Part shown: positions 57,740-64,000 of the stretch, in pieces
Numbering within the stretch: the stretch's first letter is position 1
Layout: every line of letters starts with the position of its first letter
NCBI GenBank assembly: GCA_032164295.1
Contig: JAJHTX010000005.1
Location: 248,001 to 312,000, forward strand
DNA: 64,000 nt
Direction: 5' to 3'
Origin: Inonotus obliquus
Lineage: Eukaryota; Basidiomycota; Agaricomycetes; Hymenochaetales; Hymenochaetaceae
Position numbers and translations under genes: made by a program
Notes under the pieces: generated by a model
What the model was told of the DNA's origin: nothing
The model's input: the letters and a program-made list of their open reading frames with translations, nothing else
The model's database searches: none

Positions 57740-60700
57740 ATGACCACTGACAGTGCTACACAGACTACCAATCATGAGGAAGAAGTTCCCTCGACCAATC
57801 AGACATCGTTATCGGTTCTAGATATGCCATACTCGACCTCGAAGAATGCTCCCAAGACATTCACGGGACATTTCTCAGAAGTCAAGGCCTTTCTAGATTA
57901 TTATGAACAATTGTGTTCTAAGTACAATGTCACGCTTGACACAGACAAGTGCAAGACCATCACTCGATACTGCTCGAGGCAGGTAATCCAGGTGATCGAA
58001 GGTCTTAATGATTTCGCTATACCCAATTGGAAGAATCTCAAGACTCAACTGCTGAGGCTGTTCGATGCCCAGCTCAATGAGAAGAGATATACAAAGATGG
58101 ATCTCAAGAGATTCATGTACGCTAATCGAGACTCGAGAGTCAAGAGCTGGAAACAATTCACGCAGTATTCCAGAGAGTTTACCAAGATAGGAGGATGGCT
58201 ATTCGCTCACAAGAAAATAACCAAGGAGGAACAGGCTACCTATTTTTGGAATGGACTCGATGACTACACTCGAGCACACCTAGAGAATCGACTCTTACTA
58301 AAGGATCCAGACCATGACATGGCTGAACCTTTCGATTTGGAGCAGATATGGAATGCTGCAGAGTCAATGTTGAATGCAGACAGGTTCGACATGATTGATG
58401 GGGAGGAAAAGAAGGAAACTCCAAACCCATTCAGAGATGAACCTGAAGATGACCTCGGAAGTAATGAGAAGGAAGATGAGGATGAGGTCAAGATCGTATC
58501 CGATAGGATAAGGGAAACTCAGTCTCCAAAGATCGGCAAGACTGATTCGAAGTTGAGAAGAGCTCAGGATAGGGTGAAGAAGACAGAACCTGATGAGGTA
58601 GAGAAGCTGATCGAACAAATGTCGAAGCTCTCCATATCAGATCCGAAGTATGGTCTTTTGTACTACAAGGCAGTCAAACTCGACCCTTTAGTTGCACAAG
58701 CCATTCGTTCTCCAGATCTTAGGTCCAATAATTGTGTCGAGACTCAGCCAGATCAAGAGAAGAATAAACCTCGAGGTGGAAACATCGAGAGAGCTCCCTA
58801 TCGTAATTGTTTTGGATGTGGACAAATGGGACATGGACTTCGAACATGTTCAGAGGTGAAGAACATTGTTTCCCAAGGAATTGCCAAGTTTGATAACTCA
58901 GGGAAACTTTGCATGGGAAATGGAGAAGTGATCAGGCGAGCATTTGGAGAATCATTAGTCCAAGCTGCTAAACGCCAACACTCAGCAGAAAGCAAGGTCA
59001 ACTTTATCACATGTCAATCCTCATCGGAAACTAGCGAGACATTATATGCGCACCCAGAAGAAGATGAGATTGGATATCCGATAACTCGTTCTCAGAAGAC
59101 AACCAATCACAAGCGCAAGGATGTAATGGAAAGACCCATTCAGTCAAGACCATCAAGGAGAGCAGAACCAGAAGTTGTCATCGATCGTATACCTCGAAAG
59201 TCGCAAGCAGAGACAATCAGTCCACCAGCCAAGACTCAGTCAAGTGTCAAAGATATCACTATGACTGATGAGCAGTTGGTACAGAAGATCGACCCAAGGA
59301 ATAGTTCAAGAGTATCAACTAGCAAAGAAGAACCTACGGGAGACAAGTCGCAAACAGCACATCGTACACCACGCCAGTCGGAGATGTCAGCCAGTGTTAA
59401 TCTTCAGACAGTCGCTGACAAAATCCTTTCCCAGGATCAACTTATCTCAACTCGAGATCTTCTTGGAGCTTCTCCCGGATTAGCCCGGATCATCGCTGAT
59501 AAGCTTCAGTACAAGACCATCAAACCCGCTCCAGAAATGATAATGAGAGCCAATATTGTTGAAGAAGATTCAGAGGATAATTCAGAAGCATTCTGGACTC
59601 GACCAGTGATTGCCAATACTCATGGCAGACTTATTCGATTAACAGTCAATTGCGGAGGACATGACATCAATGCTATTCTCGATACTGGATTGCAAATGAA
59701 CATCTGTCATAGTCGATTCGCACAGCTCATCCAAAGACCCATTGACAAAACTCAGAAAATGAATATGAACGATGCTAATGGAGGACAAGGAATGTTAGAA
59801 GGATTACTCACAGGAGTTCGACTTGACATTGGAAGCATCATTACCATAGGCAACATCTATGTTGGAAGCCAAGTTCCATTCGACTTACTGCTTGGAAGAC
59901 CATGGCAGAGAGGAAACCTTATCTCCATTGATGAACGGCCTAATGGCACTTATCTCCAATTCAAGGACCCTGAAGATCCAACTCGATCGAAGACTAGATA
60001 TGAGATGCTAGTAACTCCTGATGGAAGCAATGAGTCATGGGACTATGATCCATCAACATGGTTCGCTGCTCAACCTGATATCGATGATCAGGATGATTAC
60101 CAAGCTCTATTTGAGAAGTTCACTCAGACAAGAGAGAAGGCATTGGAAGAAGTTCGAAATGAAGAAGGGACTGCATATACTGCATTTTCAGTTCCACCCT
60201 CATCGACTCAATGTATTGTCAAGGAATGGGAAATCGAAACAGGAGAAAGATCAGTGCCAAGGAATTTGATATTGATAGAGGATGAAGAAGACAGAGAAAA
60301 AAAAGAAGCTCAAAGTGACTCAGAATTACCTAATATCAGGATCTATCGAAAGCGAATGAGAGGCTCAGGAGAAACAGACAGCCTAGAGTCACTCATGGCT
60401 CCAAAGAAACCAAAGTTCAGTCAAGAGTCGGATTATGAGAGTGATCAATGTGATCCTCAGACCATGAGGATGAAGCCAGACCAGCCATCACAAAGTGTGC
60501 ATGAGCATGGAATGACTAAGAAGGAAGAATTACGAGATTCAGATGATGAAATATCAAGTATATTAAGTGTCGGAAGTGAAGGATACTCAAAACACCATCA
60601 TTATGGACAAGAAGCTAGCACGTCACAGCCATTCCCAACACTAATGATGTCGAAGAAGGACATCATAGTTAGGAATGATGAAGAAGAACTCTATTCCTCC

Positions 60701-63526
60701 AAGGAAATGGAGTCGGATCACTACGAAAACGAGATCAATCCATTGTTAAATGCACTATTTTCGGATTTTCACGAAATCGGCTCACCTCATACAGCCTCAG
60801 GGACCCTCCAGGTAGTCCACAATGACAGGGAATCACTCTGTGAGGAATATCTAGCAGGAAACCAGAGGGGGGAAGCCTACAAGCATAAAGGGAAGAAGTC
60901 AGTACAGCTGAAAATGCATAAATCTCCGAAATCTCATATCTCCGCGAGTTCAGTTCCGATCACCGTCATTGAACCGCCGTTGGAAAGCCATGATCCGTCC
61001 GATCATTCCAAGCCATCATACAATCTGTACGGTGCAGATCCGACAAAGTTACGGAAGAAACCGCGTCGGAGAAAAAGGAAGCTCAAAGTTAGCATTGCTG
61101 AACGACCAATGGACGGATTTGCGCAATCAAGTAGCCGATCCGATAGCTCTCGACGAGAAGATTCCAACGATATTACAAGGAAGAGAAACGAACGACACCC
61201 GGTCAAGTTATGGCCTAATCTAGTAAATCCGAAAAATGCGACTCAGATATGGAACAGACAGCATGGAAATAGGACTCACATGTTACAACCAGACCCATTT
61301 CACAGGAAGGGAGGTCGACACAAACAGAACAAGCCTAGAATCACCAAGAACGACCAAGAAATGAAGGAGATATGGCCAAAATCAAAACGAGAGGTTTTTG
61401 ACCATAAAAGACCTTCAAGTAGCAAGGAAAGCAGCATTGACAGACCCCCAAAGACCATGCGAATGTCAAGTACACCCATGCAGACAGTGGCACAAGGAAA
61501 GAGATCAGTAATTGAGAAGGGAAATTCAGAGTTTGTGAACACACACCTGTGTAACACCCCCTATCAGACCCAACATCGCAATCCGACATCACTGAACGCA
61601 CCAAACCACACGTATGATACACCGATCGAAAGCCCTTGTCAGCGCGAATCAAACGAGCCTAAGATGACGAAGATCGGTGGAGATTTGACCGAGATGCAGG
61701 GAGGTGAACGACAACACAGATATGGTGATGTGGCACATCCCCACACCTTCCCCAGCCCACAGACGAATGAACTAGACCTCAGAGACGCCCAGGGCAGTAG
61801 GTTAGTGCATGAAGTCGACGATAGACACCAGAAACTCACAGGAGACGCAAGAGAACACCTCAAAGACAGCCCAGAAGCTCAGAACCACTCAAACCCCAAA
61901 TCCGACTTTCTTGTCTCCTCTAGCACGCAAATAACAGTTGCAGACCAACCAGATGGTTGTGAAGGAAGTGCTGAGGATGCAGATGACGATTCTATAATCA
62001 TAAGAATCAGAATTAATAGGCGGAACAGAAAGGAAAGCTTACCAGAGGTGATAGATGCACGGAAAGATAGGAATGCAGTGCACATGGCCGGAAACCTTCC
62101 CCAAGACATTGCAAACAAAAATGACGGTCCGAAGCGCAGTACACAGACTGAGGACAAGGTCAGGATGACAGCAAGCCAAGGATGGAGACCAGTTATTAAG
62201 GAGAAAATGAGTATGCTGTCGTTTTTTGTCAATACTCTAGTTTTGGTGATACTGTGCATTCAACTCACGAAAGCAAGCCCTCTACCACTCCAAATGTCCT
62301 CTAACGACCCATCCACCCTCTTGACACCCCCTAATACCCCTCAGACTCTCTCGGAGACGGTTAATGTCGAAGAATTGGTGGAAATTTTCGAACGTATGAA
62401 AGTAGGAGAGCCAGATTCAGTGATGGTAGAAGGAAGAATTGCTACGTTGACAAGCCAGACCCCAGACGGCACAGAAACCCATACCATTCTACACCCACAT
62501 GTAGACGTCCTACCTCCAGACCAAGTAGAGACTGCTGACCAGCTGCTGGATGCCCTTTGCGCCAGAATGGTCCCAGCACTTCGACTCCCTACCTCAGACT
62601 TCGCATACTACATGCAGAAAGTGCACGACAGCTCCATGAACAAGACCGGTACTCTTCTTCTGTCACTCCGAGGCATCAAATGGACACCAATTGAACCTGT
62701 TGACACTGAAGATGGTATCAGCACTGCACGATTTTTGGAAGGACAAGCTGTACTGTATGAAGGAACAGTATTGAGGTTGGATCAGTTTGAAGCACGAGTA
62801 CGCAGGTCCATCAGCACACTGCCTATCCAACACCAGATGGGCTCCTACCTTCTTTATGCTCCGTTGGCCCAGTACAGTGACTGGCCCCTTCGTGATGAAA
62901 TCACTCAGCTCTGGATACACCTTATCGACCTCCACCTTCAGCTTTCACTTGCAGATTGTGCCTGTAACGGAAGATATTGGGCTTTGATGCCACCAGAGAT
63001 GTTGGAAGAGTTGTCGAAAGAATGGGAGAGAGTGAAGAAAATGCTGGTGGAGTACGCAACCAAGTTGCTAGAACATGACTACAGCTCCGAGCTCATGGAA
63101 CCTATGACCAGGATGGAGATGCACCGGGATGGAACCACTTCTCTCCATATGTGCCGATGTTTTCACATTGTTGCTCGAGACCTGGAATTGTACATTCCTG
63201 CTCCGTTGAAGGGATGCCAGATCCTCAGAGAAGAAGAATACCTATGGTTAGTCTGTCTCAACGAAGCCATTGCCCACGCACATGACCTATGCAAGGAGAG
63301 TTACACTATTGGACCACACCTTCCTTATGACCCAATTACAGAGTTGATAGATGAGATTGCTCATGCCAGGTTGCCAGAAGAAGATTGGGAGGTACTTCCT
63401 CAACCAGTAACGCTACGCAACAACAGAGATGGAGCAACATCACCTGACTCACTAGGGTATGAAAGTGGAATCAGTTCCAATGCAGATGAGTGGAACCTCT
63501 CTTCCTCTAATATTAGTCCTTTTTAA
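57740..63526 (+). CDS. Gag-protease polyprotein of LTR retrotransposon with membrane-anchored C-terminal part (1928 aa)
   Basis: One uninterrupted frame of 1928 codons. Residues about 35-190 resemble a retrotransposon Gag (F-T-G-H-F-S-E-V-K-A-F-L-D-Y-Y and W-K-Q-F-T-Q-Y). A CCHC knuckle, C-F-G-C-G-Q-M-G-H-G-L-R-T-C, is at about 357-370. A retropepsin with A-I-L-D-T-G-L (about 644-650) and F-D-L-L-L-G-R-P-W (about 714-722) follows. Residues 800-1480 are highly charged and probably disordered. At about 1492-1515 there is a strong hydrophobic segment (F-F-V-N-T-L-V-L-V-I-L-C-I) followed by T-K-A-S-P, like an internal signal anchor. The last 400 residues form a folded-looking, Cys-poor domain I do not recognise. 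No reverse transcriptase, RNase H or integrase motif is present. The start is the first ATG after the LTR leader. Confidence 0.8.
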   Translation: MTTDSATQTTNHEEEVPSTNQTSLSVLDMPYSTSKNAPKTFTGHFSEVKAFLDYYEQLCSKYNVTLDTDKCKTITRYCSRQVIQVIEGLNDFAIPNWKNLKTQLLRLFDAQLNEKRYTKMDLKRFMYANRDSRVKSWKQFTQYSREFTKIGGWLFAHKKITKEEQATYFWNGLDDYTRAHLENRLLLKDPDHDMAEPFDLEQIWNAAESMLNADRFDMIDGEEKKETPNPFRDEPEDDLGSNEKEDEDEVKIVSDRIRETQSPKIGKTDSKLRRAQDRVKKTEPDEVEKLIEQMSKLSISDPKYGLLYYKAVKLDPLVAQAIRSPDLRSNNCVETQPDQEKNKPRGGNIERAPYRNCFGCGQMGHGLRTCSEVKNIVSQGIAKFDNSGKLCMGNGEVIRRAFGESLVQAAKRQHSAESKVNFITCQSSSETSETLYAHPEEDEIGYPITRSQKTTNHKRKDVMERPIQSRPSRRAEPEVVIDRIPRKSQAETISPPAKTQSSVKDITMTDEQLVQKIDPRNSSRVSTSKEEPTGDKSQTAHRTPRQSEMSASVNLQTVADKILSQDQLISTRDLLGASPGLARIIADKLQYKTIKPAPEMIMRANIVEEDSEDNSEAFWTRPVIANTHGRLIRLTVNCGGHDINAILDTGLQMNICHSRFAQLIQRPIDKTQKMNMNDANGGQGMLEGLLTGVRLDIGSIITIGNIYVGSQVPFDLLLGRPWQRGNLISIDERPNGTYLQFKDPEDPTRSKTRYEMLVTPDGSNESWDYDPSTWFAAQPDIDDQDDYQALFEKFTQTREKALEEVRNEEGTAYTAFSVPPSSTQCIVKEWEIETGERSVPRNLILIEDEEDREKKEAQSDSELPNIRIYRKRMRGSGETDSLESLMAPKKPKFSQESDYESDQCDPQTMRMKPDQPSQSVHEHGMTKKEELRDSDDEISSILSVGSEGYSKHHHYGQEASTSQPFPTLMMSKKDIIVRNDEEELYSSKEMESDHYENEINPLLNALFSDFHEIGSPHTASGTLQVVHNDRESLCEEYLAGNQRGEAYKHKGKKSVQLKMHKSPKSHISASSVPITVIEPPLESHDPSDHSKPSYNLYGADPTKLRKKPRRRKRKLKVSIAERPMDGFAQSSSRSDSSRREDSNDITRKRNERHPVKLWPNLVNPKNATQIWNRQHGNRTHMLQPDPFHRKGGRHKQNKPRITKNDQEMKEIWPKSKREVFDHKRPSSSKESSIDRPPKTMRMSSTPMQTVAQGKRSVIEKGNSEFVNTHLCNTPYQTQHRNPTSLNAPNHTYDTPIESPCQRESNEPKMTKIGGDLTEMQGGERQHRYGDVAHPHTFPSPQTNELDLRDAQGSRLVHEVDDRHQKLTGDAREHLKDSPEAQNHSNPKSDFLVSSSTQITVADQPDGCEGSAEDADDDSIIIRIRINRRNRKESLPEVIDARKDRNAVHMAGNLPQDIANKNDGPKRSTQTEDKVRMTASQGWRPVIKEKMSMLSFFVNTLVLVILCIQLTKASPLPLQMSSNDPSTLLTPPNTPQTLSETVNVEELVEIFERMKVGEPDSVMVEGRIATLTSQTPDGTETHTILHPHVDVLPPDQVETADQLLDALCARMVPALRLPTSDFAYYMQKVHDSSMNKTGTLLLSLRGIKWTPIEPVDTEDGISTARFLEGQAVLYEGTVLRLDQFEARVRRSISTLPIQHQMGSYLLYAPLAQYSDWPLRDEITQLWIHLIDLHLQLSLADCACNGRYWALMPPEMLEELSKEWERVKKMLVEYATKLLEHDYSSELMEPMTRMEMHRDGTTSLHMCRCFHIVARDLELYIPAPLKGCQILREEEYLWLVCLNEAIAHAHDLCKESYTIGPHLPYDPITELIDEIAHARLPEEDWEVLPQPVTLRNNRDGATSPDSLGYESGISSNADEWNLSSSNISPF

Positions 63527-63988
63527 TTGCGCCGGTGCTCACTCATTTTCAATGCTCATTTCTCCATTTATTTCAATTTGGGAATTGGCCTTTCGACTCA
63601 GCCTCTACCCACCTACTATGTCTAAATTTGGAAATTTGCTATTTATTTCTGACTCATAATTTTCAAATGCGCAATCACCCCTCACTCAATGTTTCTATTT
63701 ATTTATTGATCAACCCCCACTTTATTCATAATTTCTTTTCATCACCAATCAACCCCCACTTAAATAAATGGTACAAAATTAGTTGTTTTGAAGTATTGGA
63801 CATTCTGACTTTTGTATTATGGTTCTCACTCTCAGATAAATTAGGAAAAATTATTTTCTTTATTTTTCTGACGTTTTTCAAGTCTGGAATTAGGATAGGA
63901 TCAATTTCTCTTAGGACTTTCAGACATTTTTTATTATTTCAGGATCTTTGGACCCGAGTCGAGTCTCACGATTCAACTTTTGCAAATC
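63527..63988. other. AT-rich non-coding 3' part of the LTR retrotransposon
   Basis: Contains two CAACCCCCACTT units (63712-63723 and 63750-63761) and AT-rich runs. No open frame of note, so a pol gene does not start here. Confidence 0.55.
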
Positions 63989-63999
63989 GGGAGAAGGAG
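63989..63999 (+). other. Putative polypurine tract
   Basis: GGGAGAAGGAG is followed by T at 64000. If this is the tract for plus-strand priming, that T is the first base of the 3' LTR (expected TGTCAGGCC). Confidence 0.4.
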
Positions 64000-64000
64000 T

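Overview
The window looks like nuclear DNA of a mushroom-forming (agaricomycete) basidiomycete. The reasons are many short GT-AG introns of about 45-65 bp, fungal household families (TVP38/TMEM64, DUF4112, USP7-type ubiquitin protease, Sds3-like, F-box), TATA boxes about 90-115 bp upstream of ATG codons, and basidiomycete-style retroelements (a tyrosine-recombinase DIRS/Ngaro-type element and a long-LTR gag-protease element). No species is claimed.

Layout. 1-12780 and 28014-49157 are dominated by one lineage-specific family of C2H2 zinc-finger genes, with at least 12 loci, intact and broken. All share a C2H2 finger followed by a second module (W-[IY]-C-P-G ... R-x-[DN] ... H-[LV] ... C-Y-x2-A ... 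[GR]-W-x-P). Three blocks, A (about 1-4480), B (about 3960-8215) and C (about 8766-12780), recur on the right as inverted copies A' (28014-32045), B' (41408-45075) and C' (45200-49157). The block order is preserved although each block is flipped, so this is not one simple inversion. Apparently intact family members are at 6799-7871, 11096-12325, 31887-33435, 38492-39835, 41823-42886 and 45615-46838. The rest are pseudogenes.

The middle, 12781-28014, carries a 149-bp mariner-type MITE, two tandem DUF4112 membrane-protein genes (13187-13798, 15545-16284), a nine-exon TVP38-like gene (17703-19350), an internally deleted USP7-like pseudogene (about 20016-21170), a truncated tyrosine-recombinase retroelement (21305-23345), a TACCG-rich tract (23500-25020), a broken Sds3-like gene (25328-26244), a hairpin with TAGAAT motifs (26430-26590) and an F-box remnant (about 26930-27230). 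An intact F-box gene (35417-36862) and a small three-exon gene (34607-34982) lie between the right-hand blocks.

From 49157 to the end is mobile DNA: a fuller but decayed copy of the same tyrosine-recombinase retroelement (49157-54158), then a 3.4-kb near-perfect palindrome made of two facing LTRs (54159-55848 reverse, 55849-57613 forward), then a 1928-codon open reading frame (57740-63526) with gag, zinc knuckle and retropepsin, plus a membrane-anchored C-terminal part, but no reverse transcriptase in view. The last bases look like a polypurine tract, so the element may end exactly at the window edge.

The genes do not form an obvious pathway. The main story is birth, death and rearrangement of a transcription-factor-like family whose promoters and downstream flanks are conserved better than parts of its proteins.
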